Positions 24,535 through 35,575 of a stretch of DNA of 64,000 bases are shown one piece after another. The notes under the pieces are model-generated. The model did no database searches, had not been told where the DNA came from, and was given only the letters and a program-made list of their open reading frames with translations. The stretch is taken from assembly GCA_033977485.1 (NCBI GenBank), contig CM066991.1:131149999-131213998 (forward strand). The letters are read 5' to 3'. Source of the DNA: Hydrangea macrophylla (Eukaryota > Streptophyta > Magnoliopsida > Cornales > Hydrangeaceae). The first letter of the stretch is position 1; each line of letters opens with the position of its first letter. The position numbers and the translations under genes are program-made.

Positions 24535-25673
24535 GTATACACAACGTGTATAAGAATGGATTGTGAATGGTCAAAGGTTTAAGATAGGAACAAAGTACGT
24601 GCTGAGCATGTGAATATGTTTTGATGAACATTGTAGTACGTGTATGATTGACTCAGTTAATTTTGGTTCACGATGTTATTTGTTATGATAGATATTGAGG
24701 TAGTTATGTTGTGAAAGAGATGAAAGTGTTATATAAGATTTCAAAATAATTTGTTTTAAAACATGAATGAGAAATGAAATTGACTTTGTTAAAAGTTTTA
24801 AATCAAAATTTTAAGGTGTAATCTTTTATGTTAATCGACGGTAGTTCGAGTACAGAAGTGGAGAAATAAATAACTAGGGTGTTTAACTATTCGGCACATT
24901 CGGTGGGCTCGAAGAAGTAGAATGATATGAAATTGCCAGTTGGGAATCTGGATAGTATCTTACGAGACATGGATAATTGGAAGTATAATACAAGGTTGGA
25001 TTACACCGAAATGGAGTTTGATAAGAAATGAGAGTAGTTGAAACGTGTTATCATTCTACAAGTATTTCGTGATTAACAAGATAAGGCATTGAATCTATAG
25101 TATATGTAAAGTTGGTTGAAGAATTGGCTTATCGACAGGGTATGTAGGTATGATAGTACCCAGTTTTGGTTCACTTTGAGATGAAGACTTGTGTATGGTT
25201 GTTAACCAGTTAAGACGTGAGGTCAACGAATTTTAGTCGAAAAGTAAGATAGGTAAATGGGAGATGAATTGTTTCCTTTGTGTTGAGTATTGTGATGAAA
25301 CTTTTGAGTTTCGGAAATAAAATGTGACAAGTACAATGAAGGTATATGGGAGTTGACGTTGTGACATTGCGATGGGATTGAATGTCAGGTTTGACTATGA
25401 AGTAGGTTATACTCAGGTATTGATGCTTTTATTCATCGAGATGCTTCAAGGTATTGCTAGGGTTCGGTGTGACTCTTCAATCGAATTGAGACGGGTCTGA
25501 GGATTTATTTTCCTTCAGAGCTTGAGGATTTATTTTCCTCAGGAGATTGTGATATCTCAGTAGAAATGTGTGGTTTGTGATGAGACAAACGTTGGAAGTA
25601 TTTATGTAAAGTCTTTGTGAGTTGATGAGATGGTATAAGTTTGGGGACAAACTTCCTTTTTAGAGGAGAGAGT
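24535..25673 (+). other. LARD internal region, 3' part, non-coding
   Basis: This stretch links the TG...CA element to the LARD 3' LTR and has no recognisable protein frame. It ends in GGGGACAAACTTCC and the purine-rich TTTTTAGAGGAGAGAGT before TGTCACAC. That matches the polypurine tract of the Tekay element almost base for base. Confidence 0.75.
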
Positions 25674-27847
25674 TGTCACACTCGTTCCAGAATTTCATTG
25701 TTTTTAACATGCATAATGGAGATGTTGAGATTATTAATGTTTATTCATAATCTGAGGTGAGGTAACTATGGGTCAACGGTAAGGTGTCAGTGAAGACACG
25801 GGAATATGGTACTTTATATTGCATTGACTCGATTTAAATGGCATTTATGTGACTAAATGTATTTGATTTTATCTGGATTATGTAAATAGTATAATATACC
25901 TGTTTTGAGTACTTTCCTTATAGTTTGATCTTGTTAGAGATCAATTGGAATGATTTAGAGATAACCAATGTGATACGTTGCAAAAAAGGTAGGTTATCTA
26001 GAAATTCCACGAAATAGTTTTCAGAACGTAATTACGGCGACAAACGGAACTTAGTCGAAAACTTTTATAATTTATAGTTTTCACTTGTGAAGTAATGAAT
26101 TAGACGTGTAAGATGTTTCGAGGTATAATTAGGAGTTTTGGAAAACTCGTGGGGATGTAAACGTAATTTTTGGAAATTTTGTCTATATATAGCAAGCCAA
26201 GATATTTTCACTTGACTACTTTCCTAAAATTGAAATCAAAAGGGGGATTTTAGTGCTCAAAGCTTCAAGATGCAAATCGACGAACTTCTGCCCATTTTTT
26301 TTAACCAAATTTCATATTTGGATTCTCCACGGTAAGGGCTACGTTTTAATAGTCATTAGGACACATTTGGCGAAGTTTTTATAAATCTCTAAATCTAGAA
26401 ATTTGGGAAAAACACGTGTAAACTTGTAGGTTTTGCATAGGATCAGAGATTTGACGTTTAATTGGGCTCCTAGTCGTTCCCTCAAAGTTATATGACGATA
26501 GCTCGAGGTATGAATTTTTAGCCTATGAGATATAGGAAAATTACATGTTTTAATTTTCGGCGATGAAATTGAGATCTGGGCAAAATCCATGTGTTAATTT
26601 TAGGCCCGTTAATTATGCACGCGCTTAAATGTGAAAAACATGTCTAATTTTACGCGCGTACGTATATGTGATTATATGAGCATGATATGTGTCTATGTGG
26701 GTCAAAAGGAAGTTTGATACAAGTTCATGCCGGGGTACGCCTCTCGATGTTTGAGAGTTATAGTAGCGATGGCTACTTGCTTGGTTTGGGAACCGGCCCT
26801 GCTAGAGCAGTTTGGTGCAATGGTTGATAGACTCTAGACTTGCTATTGGTATCGCGGTTGATAGACTTTGGGCTTGTCGATATGCTGGATGAATGCATGT
26901 CTCTCTCCCTAGAGACTATTTGATGTGATTTAGATGATTAAAGTATGATTTGTCATATATGCATATGTTAGAAATTGTACGCTCAACATATAGCTGAGTA
27001 ATGAAGATTTACTCCATTGCAGGTATGAAGAAAGGCAAGAGGAAGCGTGATGAGTGAGGTTGTGGGAACGCGGGTGAGATCACATTTTATATATGTATGT
27101 TTTGTTTTCATTCCGAAGATGTAATAATGAATCTTGTAAAGTTCGAATTATGTACTTGACTTAGAAACTTCGGAATGGGTTTGAAATATTATAATATGTT
27201 ATTAAACTTCTTTTAGTTATGTTGGAAAGATATCCGAACTCTTGGGTTTATATTTCAAATGTTGCTTGTCAAATTCAGATTTTGGATGAATGTAATAGGA
27301 TTGTTATGTTTTAATCCAAACAAGTCTTAACTTGTTTCATTGTCGTTCTTTTTCAAGGATTTGTAAGATGGATATATGTCTTTACAATCTTGTTTGACTT
27401 GAGAAGTTTGGATTAAGGTTTGGGAGTTTTTTTTTTTTTGGGAGTTGCAAAGTATGAGGTTGAATTAGATCCTTAGCAAAATTTTGCTGCTAGAAGGAAT
27501 TCTGCTAAAGGGTCATTCGACCGGTCGAAGACGTTCGTTCGATCGGTCGAAATACCCCCTGAATAAAACCTTGTTCTACTCCTTCCGAAAATTTTTAAAA
27601 GGTTTTGATTGGTTCTCAGGGTACCTTTGGGACCCATTTCAACATAAATTCACTCGTTTCAAATTATAATTACGTTTTCAATTTTATACGGATTTTACAA
27701 CTCGGAGAGTATTGTTTCCAAAGGTTTTAAATACTCAAGGTGGTTTTAAGTTCTTTTTCCGCTGCGTATAACCGTTTAATGAATTGGATGAGCCTTGGTG
27801 ACGTGCCACGTGTCCTAATTCCACGTGTAGTGGGATGGGTCGTGACA
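25674..27847 (+). repeat. 3' LTR of the LARD
   Basis: It is 2174 bp, TGTCACACTCG...GGTCGTGACA, and intact. It provides the empty sites that prove the solo LTR and hAT insertions in its partner. The TATA motif CTATATATAG is at 26183-26192, and paired TCGA palindromes are at 27516-27551. Open frames in it are not genes. Confidence 0.9.
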
Positions 27848-27957
27848 AAAATAGTATAATTTTATGTGATTTTTTGTACAAACTAATTTATTCCATAAAT
27901 AACTTATAATCTTTTAAACAATTCGATGCACTTATGGCTTATATTAATATGATAATA

Positions 27958-30203
27958 TGTAATATCCTCGCCCGAAAAATATTTAATTTAGTGCTAAATA
28001 AATGTTTAGTATTAATTAATCTATATTTGGTCGTAAGGTTAAGTTACAGACTTAACTTAAATTTTGGGTGTTCGGAAGGGAACACAGTGAAAGTGCCATT
28101 ACGGATGGTACTAGAATTGAAAGTGGGACCCAGTGAAGGGTTGTGATTTATTTAATACAATTATGTGCTTAAATGATTATATGTTACATGCCTATAATGT
28201 TTTAATATTATATTGTTTAGTTTGGTTACCAGTTTGGGTAGCCAAGTAAGAGCGTAAATGGACACAGTTCATAACTAGTAGAGTAATTAGCAACTTTATG
28301 GAATTATATGGGACCACGTTTGGGACCCTACGAGACTTAGACAAATACTTATAATTTAGTTTTGATAATTAATGGAATGTTTGGGTTTTCATAATAAGAA
28401 CTTACAAAAGTTTGGGGAGGTAAATGTAATATACCTAAGTTAATGCTTATCTCCTAAATGAGATATGCATATGACTCATTAGGAGTCAAAATACATTTTG
28501 ACAGTGAGTTGGAGAGAGAAAGGAGAGAAAGAAAGAACTCAAGGGTTTGGGCTATTTTCTTGAAGATTCATCTAGCAATTGGCTCTTAGGATTCAAATTG
28601 AAGATATATTTGGCATCTAGGAGGTAAGATCTTCACTTGGATATAATTTTTATTGAGATTCATGATAGTTTGTTCTTGACCAATTTGGGGATAATCCATG
28701 GAAGTTCATAATAAACTTGTAGGATTCATACTTGAAGTGGGTTTGGGTTGCTTGATGCTAGAAATCAACTTCTTAGAGATCAATTAGAAGAAATTTGTTA
28801 AGGTGAGTGGTTTAATCCTAAGTTTGGGATGTTTAAATATGATGTATGTTTTATGATTTAATTGAGTTAGAGAGCATGTGGGTGAAAGCAAGAACTTGGT
28901 AAAATTGAAATTTTGGAAGTTAGATTCTTAAACCCAACAAGCTGCCCAATTTTTGTAAAATCAGAAATACGCATAGTAAACAGTGTTAAATTGCGAAGTT
29001 TCGCGGTATCTGACCCGAAACGTCCATACGAAACTTTTTCGTGTTGTAAGTTTTTCCTGAAAATGTCATCTAATAGCAGTTTTTGGCAGTTTTCAGTGAG
29101 TTACGGGATTTTGCTTTTCATAGAATTACTATGTTTATGAATGAGTAATTGTGATGAAAATATTGTGTTCACATGTTGAAGTGATTATATGCTTATGTGG
29201 GTCAACGGGAATCATGTAATTGCCACCATGTATATTTAGTCCGTAGGGACAGTTAAACCTCTTACGGAGAGGTAGTGGTGACGACCACAATGGAAAAGTG
29301 AGGTGACTACGGGTCACAGAGTGGTCGCTATATGCGAAATCATCTTGAGTGGATGTCCGGAATAAAGGGTCCGGGAGGTGGTGGCTAAATTACATGGATT
29401 GCCCGGAGATCGTTAATTTCATGAATGAGCATAGCTAGTGTTGAAAACATGTTTAAATTCCATCTTTATGATTATTGCATTCACTAAGCATTGGCTTAGA
29501 TATTATTCTTTTTGGTGGTGTTGTAAAAACCATCGCAGGTACCGGAGGACAAGCGGAAAGGAAATGAGTGCGAATTTGGGACTTACGGGGTTGGAGCTTA
29601 AGTTATACATCTTTTACTAAATTCGAACTTGGAACTTATGTAAATATTTTTGGTATGAAACTATGTTAGTTTGATCATAGTAGTATGAATGTATTGTTAT
29701 AAGGAGTTTAGTCAATTTCGTCTAACTTGAAGTTTTGTAAAGACTAAACTAAACTCTTGTTTTGTAAGTTCCAACTTACCTGTTGGAAATTTGGAACGTG
29801 TAAGTTATGTTATGAAACTCTACTAAGAGTAGTTTTGATGTAAGTTGGAATGAATGCAAATTCTAAACTTATAAGGATTTTAGTGGTGGATATGTATAAA
29901 GAATGGTATATGCTTAGAAATATGGTTACAAGTGTTAGATTAATTACAGCAGGTTTTGGTTGAACATACAAAGCAATTCTGGCGAATTTTTTTTAAAAGG
30001 ATTGCTGAAGAATGTGATGTTTTAAATTTTAATATTTTTAACTTTTAATTTGACAAAAGGGTACCTTTACCTTTAAGCTTCAAAGATGAAATGCTTTCCA
30101 AACTAGGTGTATGAATAGTTTTGGAATATTAATAATCGAGATTAGTAGCCTTAATGGCGTTGTCATACGTCCTAATCCGCTTAGGCCGGGTTGGGGTGTG
30201 ACA
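27958..30203 (+). mobile_element. Solo LTR, 2246 bp (gypsy type)
   Basis: It begins TGTAATATCCTCGCCCG and ends GGGTTGGGGTGTGACA, with TAATA duplicated at 27953-27957 and 30204-30208. There is no internal region or second copy. It sits in the right part of the outermost inverted-repeat transposon. A purine-rich GAGAGAGAAAGGAGAG run near 28511 may be leader sequence. Confidence 0.85.
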
Positions 30204-30774
30204 TAATATCTTATAATATTTTAAACCACATGCTAATATCTTATAATCTATTAAACAATTTGATACACTTAAAGTTGGACACGTACTACCACACAAATAT
30301 CAAAGTGAAATTGATAAAAATAAATAAAAATTAAGCTTACAATACAAAATTTCCATGAAAAATTTATGGGATAGATTAGTTTGTACAAAAAAAAATAATG
30401 CAGATTATACTATTTCTACCCCCCAAAAATAAATATATTGGGTCGGGGCGTTGCCCCCGATCCCCCGTATAAGCTTCTGCTCCCATTGAACTACACTTCT
30501 AGGTCAGTCCCTGCACATGGGGTCATTTTGGGTCGGAAATCATGTGATATTCCCATTGTGCCCTTGCTTATTTTTTAATTGGGTGGATTAATTTGCACAA
30601 TTTTTAAACTATAGGGTGTAAATTGCCAAAATTGAACTATATGGACCAAACTGTCACAACCCTTAAACTACAGGGGTATAATTTGCAATTTACCCTTTTT
30701 TGTTTAATAATCTATCAGATAAACCAAAAAAAAATGAAAAGAAAGAAATAACATTGAAAAGATTACCACAGGTT

Positions 30775-30930
30775 CTTCACGTGGGACTTATTTTCAATTT
30801 TTTCTTGCTCCAGTGGCAAAGGGCTGGCATTTAGTGCCCACTTGTGTATCTAGATTCTATGTTCAAACCTTCCCCTTCTATCCAGATTCTGTGTTCAAAC
30901 CTTCCCCTTCGCCATGTAATAAAAAAAAGT
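30775..30930 (+). repeat. Possible decayed SINE with a 33-bp duplication
   Basis: AGTGGCAAAGGG near 30814 resembles a tRNA A box and TGTTCAAACCTT near 30871 a B box, with an A-rich end near 30922. The piece with TTCAAACCTTCCCCTTC is duplicated in tandem (about 30853-30908). The match is weak; it may only be simple repeat DNA. The rest of 30696-31149 shows no gene. Confidence 0.3.
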
Positions 30931-31149
30931 ATTAAATTCATGCTTAAGGGTAATATTGGTAAGTAAGGTATAAGTGTGTACTTTTAAGATGTTGCCACCA
31001 AATGTATTTGCATATTTACATGCACTTTTTATTTAAAAAACACTCATTCACCAAACAAACACTTCTCTTAAAAAAAGTTCATCTTAAAAAGTCCATTCCA
31101 TGAATAGACTTCTATACGAGAAGTTACGCCAAACACAACATTTATAATT

Positions 31150-31795
31150 TGATGATGCCAAAATTTGGTTAAAGTAAATTAAAGCAATTTAAGGGGAGAG
31201 AGAGAGTGAGAGACTGATTTTTTGTATGTGGTTCGGCCCTGTTAATGAAGGAACCTACGTCCACGTATGTGTCTGAGCACATTCACTATACTGTAAAAAG
31301 CCAGGGACCTGTGGTGAACCAACAATAGTTTGGAGCTACCGTTGGTCGGCCGGGCGCGTTGGTGACTGCTATAGAGGTGCTGTAGAGACTGAAAAGTCAG
31401 TCCCCTGAAGGGGGGGTGAGTGGTCTCTTTTATAGATGCAATAGACCTACTCATACATGGATAAGGAAATATAATCCAACTAAGCTTGATTAACATTAAT
31501 TGTGGGGGTTTCCTAATTGGATTAGGAAACAATATGCTCTTTCCATAAGTCTTATATTTCTAGGGCATATGTTGTGGGGCCCAATTGGCCTGTGCCTGTA
31601 CGGACCGTGCCAGTGTGGTCTTCCCGACCTATTGGTCTGGTCGTGAATGAACTGCTCGGGATGGTGAGTCTCAGGTAGACTAGACCGCTCGGGCTGATGC
31701 TTGTCCGAGGAGTTGTGCATAATTTGACCGGGACAGGGATTGACTGCTGAGTTAAACCGCTCGGTCATAGGATAGAGCCAATTTTGGGTATATCA
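31150..31795 (-). repeat. 3' LTR of the gag-only element
   Basis: It is 646 bp and matches 34314-34955 throughout. Both copies contain the common plant-LTR phrase GTGGTTCGGC..CCTACGTCCACG. The ~96-codon minus-strand frame present in both copies has no family resemblance and is taken as spurious. Confidence 0.88.
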
Positions 31796-32599
31796 GCTGC
31801 CCCCTATTTCCAAGGTTGGCTTGATGCTCTATCGGGGCAAGTTTGGAAATTTGTTTGATGCCACTTGCCACTGTCTGAGTGCTCGGGGAAGCTGCCTTGG
31901 AGCTTCTGAGTCTCGTGAGTCCTCGGGAATTGGCTAAGAGTTGAGACTTAGCCTAGCTCGGAGTCTTTAAGTGCTCAAAAAATTGGGTAAGAATTGAGAC
32001 TCGGCCTAATTCGGAGTGTTTTGCTTAAGTTAAGCTTCCAAGATGGTTATCTTCTACCCGTAAACCTTCGTCAAGGTTGTGGGTAAAAGAATTTGACCAT
32101 GTTAAAAAAGCTGACCTAAAGTGTGTTACTTTAGGGTCCTTTTGTGTTAACTCCTCAGGATGGTTATCTTCCGCCCAGCCAGCCTTCGTCAAGACTGTTA
32201 GGAGAAAAGTTTGACCATGTTGGTGGAGTCGACCTAAATCACGTTGCTTTAGGGTCTTTTTGCTCCTCTATCGTCGGCCAACCTAAGAGATTTTAGTCAT
32301 CTCTATCGTCGGTTTGGACCTAAGTGGAGTTATTGCTTTTGAGTACTGTAGGCACCCGGGTGGTCTAAGAGTTTGACTTAGTTATCGCAAGGCTTGTAAG
32401 TACCCGGTGTGATTGCCTGTTTAGTCCATCGTGCCTTTCTGCCCCCCAAGCTTTCGCTAAGACGAGGGTCCTGTGGAGGCTAGGACTGTAGGTAACCGAC
32501 CTGGAACATGGGTGGTTGCGAGTCTTTTGAAGCTTGCCATTATCAGCCACCTAGGGGGATTTGCTCCCATCGTAGGTTGGACCTAAGCGAAGCCGATGC

Positions 32600-33050
32600 C
32601 TTGGGCGTGACCCCGAGGTCTTTTGCCTCGGGTGCCATCCCGAGGTCTTTAGTGATTGGATTCGGAGCCCGAGGTCTTTTGTGCCTGGGTTTGGAGCCCG
32701 AGGTCTTTTGATGTGCCTCGGGTGTGGCCCGAGGTCTTTTCAAGAGCTCTCTGACAGTCTGCGGAGCCTCATCCGATGATCGGGCAAGTACCACTGTAGT
32801 TGGATTGGTCGAGACTGTTAGAGACATGAGGTCGGGTCAGGATCACTGGACTCTTGATTACTCTGAGCTGGATTCAAGGTCGGGATCACTGGATCATGAC
32901 TGTTGCGAACTAGAGGTTGGTTCGGGGCTGCCGGATTCAGATAGCTGTGAACTAGAGGCCGGGTCGGGACCACCGGACCCTGCCTACTATGAGCTGGAGG
33001 TTGGGTCAGGACTGCCGGACCCTGACTGTTGTGAACTGGAAGAACTGTCA
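32600..33050. repeat. Two families of tandem repeats in the gag-only element
   Basis: About 32608-32745 repeats a GCCCGAGGTCTTTTG unit about five times. About 32825-33045 repeats a ~40-45-bp unit, GGGTC.GGA.C.CCGGACCCTGAC.., about five times. They lie between gag and the 3' LTR, where Tat-lineage elements often carry tandem repeats. The plus-strand 109-codon frame over them (32724-33053) is a repeat artefact. Confidence 0.65.
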
Positions 33051-33278
33051 TAACACCCGGGCTGATCTCGCTTTCGCTTACTTCCTGGAAGACTCGTTGC
33101 TTACGCGCCCGGGGTCTTTGGTCTTTAAAAATTCTTCTGTGCCAATGTATTCTCCAACCCTCTCAGTAAATTCAACTAAGGTTTCCGGTCGGTATATGTG
33201 AAACGACGCGACGCACTGGGTGTGTTGAACTCCCGAGCAGAAGGCTATAATAGCGACAACTTCATCAAGATCATAGAT

Positions 33279-34253
33279 TCAGAGCTTCTCTTGATTAAAC
33301 TGGTCAGTGAATTCCTTGAGGGTCTCATTATTCCTTTGTATGACTGTCAGTAGCTGCATGTCATGCTTTGGCCGTTCATGCATACCAATGAACTGGTTAA
33401 TGAAGTGCTTGCTGAGTTGCTTGAAACTGCGGACCGATCGGGGCTCCAAGGAGTAGAACCATTGCACGGCGGGGCCTTTCAAAGTACTAGGGAAGGCTAG
33501 GCAATGTAGTTCATCGGAGTTAGTGACTAGGGTCATCTGAGCCTTGTAGGTCCGGACGTGGTCGACCGGGCTTCCCGAGCCGTTATAGGGATCTAGGCTA
33601 GGCTGCTTAAATTTGCACGGGATGGCAAACCTCGTGATCTGGCTAGAGAATGGTGACTCTGTCTCGGTATTGGCGTGATTCCGAGTAGGGTTCTGGCCCA
33701 GCCTCTTGCCTACTCCATCAATCTATTTCTGTAAGTCCTTGATATGTGCCACCACACCTTCTTGATCGGTATCCGGGCCGTAGGTCGGGTTAATGGAGGA
33801 GGCTTCCTTCTCATGGCGGTGTGCTGTCCCCTGGGATCGGGCTTGGCTATGACTCCGGTTCATCGTGTGCCTAGGGACACCTCGGCTCTTGACCGAGTAA
33901 CCCTGGACTGATTCTCGGGCCATATGCTCATGCCTTTCCTCTCGGGCAGCACGCCTACTGTTGATGTCTCTGGCATCCTCAACACAGGACGGGTTAGCTC
34001 GGGCACGTTGTCTGGTCAAGATCGGTTCTCGATCGTATGCAACATTCCCGGGTCGTTTTTCGGTCACTGGAGGACTGCTTTGCTGGGCCAGCAGGGTTTC
34101 GATCTGTTGCTGGATTTGACGCTGGCCCTCCAAGAGTTGTGTGAGGGTCACGGTGATCTGCTCAGATGTTATGACTGCCACAGCCGGTGCCGAGGCCGGC
34201 GGAACATCCCGGTTGGCCTGCTGTGCAGTCTTCTCACTCTTCTTCGGAGGCAT
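33279..34253 (-). pseudogene. Broken gag of the short LTR element
   Basis: It starts at ATG 34253 (MPPKKSEKTAQQ), about 60 bp after the 5' LTR, and runs 176 codons to an in-frame TAG at 33723. The same frame continues for 62 codons to the Met at 33536 and on to 33279. That second part holds the retrotransposon gag core: FPSTLKGPAVQWFYSL and SFKQLSKHFINQF. A second in-frame stop (TGA, 33279) is followed by more gag-like sequence. The N-terminal part is Gln-rich and basic, as usual for Tat-type gag. No zinc knuckle, protease or polymerase follows. Confidence 0.75.
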
Positions 34254-34291
34254 GACTATCAGCCAAGAGATTTGTTAATGAAGAACTTGTC

Positions 34292-34310
34292 GTTCCCACA
34301 GACAGCGCCA
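34292..34310 (-). promoter_or_regulatory. tRNA-Arg type primer binding site
   Basis: TGGCGCTGTCTGTGGGAAC on the minus strand lies three bases after the LTR end. One base (T for C in GGCGCC) departs from the usual form. Confidence 0.75.
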
Positions 34311-34313
34311 AGC

Positions 34314-34955
34314 TGATGATGCCAAAATTTGGTTAAGTAAATTAAAGCAATTTAAGGGGAGAGAGAGTGAGAGACTGGTTTTTTGTATGTGGTTCGGCTC
34401 TGTTAATGAAGGAACCTACGTCCACGTGTGTGTCTGAGCACGTTCACTATACTGTAAAAAGTTGGGGACCTGTGGTGAACCAACAATAGTTTGGAGCTAC
34501 CGTAGGTCGGCCGGGCGCGTTGGTGACTGCTATAAAGGTGCTGTACAGACTGAAAAGTCAGTCCCCTGAAGGGGGGGTGAGTGGTCTCTTTTATGGATGC
34601 AAGAGACCTACTCATACATGGATAAGGAAATATAATCCAACTAAGCTTGATTATCATTAATTGTGGGGGTTTCCTAATTGGATTAGGAAACAATATGCTC
34701 TTTCCATAAGTTTTATATTTCTAGGGCATATGTTGTGGGCCCAGCTGGCCTGCGCCTGTACAGACCGTGCCAGTGTGGTCTTCCCGACCTATTGGTCTAG
34801 TCGTGAATGAATCGCTCGAGATGGTGAGTCTCAGGTAGACTAGACCGCTCGGGCTGATGCTTGTCCGAGGAGTTGTGCATAATTTGACCGGGACAGGGAC
34901 CGACTATTGAGTTGAACCGCTCGGTCATAGGATAGAGCCAATTTTGGGTGTATCA
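34314..34955 (-). repeat. 5' LTR of the gag-only element
   Basis: It is 642 bp and the partner of 31150-31795. It ends TGGGTGTATCA before TAATC. Confidence 0.88.
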
Positions 34956-35515
34956 TAATCTAAACAATTTTATATTAGACATCTGATGTGATTTTTCTAG
35001 ATTTTAATTCTTCTCAAAAAGCTTAGCCAATGTAATCCTTCAATTTGTTACTCCGTAATATCTACCATCTTGTGCATCAACCACGTGCAAAGCACGTGAT
35101 GTAAGACTAGTATATATATATTTGTGTTGGCTCTAACCAGTCATGAGGTTGAGCCTTTACTTTCTCTTCTTCTATTTCTTAACAGACCCGAGTAGAGGAA
35201 GCCATATCCAAGATTCCAAGTAGATCTGGCAAACAAAGCACGTACCAGTTGGCCCGCCTGTATAAGCTCGTCATTTGTGGCAATCGGGTTTGTATTATTT
35301 TAATGCGGCTTGGATTCAGGTAAATGTTAGGCTGGGCCAATAAATTTTCGAGCTTAAGTCGGGTAACACACGGGCCCAATTCGGGCTACATGGTAAAAAT
35401 GCTAGGTTTTCTACTTTTCTTCACTTTCCAGGCGCCTCCCAACTCACCTTCTCAGAATCTCATAAACGATTCCTGGACCTCTCGTTCTCTCTCTCTACAA
35501 GCTTCTCCTCAACTT

Positions 35516-35575
<60 letters not shown>

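Larger units (their letters stand above)
2883..27847 (+). mobile_element. LARD: large non-coding gypsy-type LTR element
   Basis: Two direct LTRs (2883-8347 and 25674-27847) begin TGTCACAC and end GTGACA. The whole is bounded by the 5-bp duplication AAAAT at 2878-2882 and 27848-27852. Without nested insertions each LTR is about 2175 bp, the internal region about 4.27 kb and the element about 8.6 kb. A degenerate initiator-tRNA-Met primer site follows the 5' LTR and a purine-rich tract precedes the 3' LTR. The internal region shows no gag or pol homology. The leader and ends match those of the Tekay element at 14933-24211, so it was probably mobilised in trans by such a relative. LTRs differ at roughly 5% of sites by eye, so it is older than the Tekay copy. 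Confidence 0.85.
2611..30695. mobile_element. Outermost inverted-repeat DNA transposon, split by nested insertions
   Basis: Bases from 2611 (GGGAAAATTGTAAATTACAC) to about 2880 recur as an inverted copy ending at 30695; about 270 bp align with roughly 85% identity by eye. The body continues across the LARD insertion: 27853-27957 joins the left arm and 30209-30695 is the right arm, giving an original element of about 0.86 kb. Long inverted termini and a non-coding body suggest a Mutator-like or foldback element. A perfect 9-bp duplication was not found: TTTTGTT occurs just outside both ends but not in exact register. It is the oldest layer of the nest, since the LARD and the solo LTR at 27958 interrupt it. 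Confidence 0.6.
31150..34955 (-). mobile_element. Short gag-only LTR element (TR-GAG-like, Tat-type primer site)
   Basis: Direct LTRs at 31150-31795 and 34314-34955 start TGATGATGCC and end TATCA, flanked by TAATT and TAATC (4/5 match). It reads on the minus strand. The primer site 34292-34310 is TGGCGCTGTCTGTGGGAAC, the tRNA-Arg type site common in Tat/Ogre-lineage gypsy elements. The internal region is only 2.5 kb, with a broken gag but no protease, RT, RNase H or integrase. A purine tract (GGAAATAGGGGGCAGC on the minus strand) precedes the 3' LTR. The layout fits the TR-GAG class of non-autonomous elements. The LTRs are about 96% alike by eye. Confidence 0.85.

Noticed and set aside
31242..31532. 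96-codon minus-strand frame
   Set aside because: It occurs in both LTRs of the gag-only element (also 34403-34693) and has no gene-like features.
32724..33053. 109-codon frame with repeated acidic units
   Set aside because: It is antisense to the element and produced by a tandem repeat upstream of the LTR.
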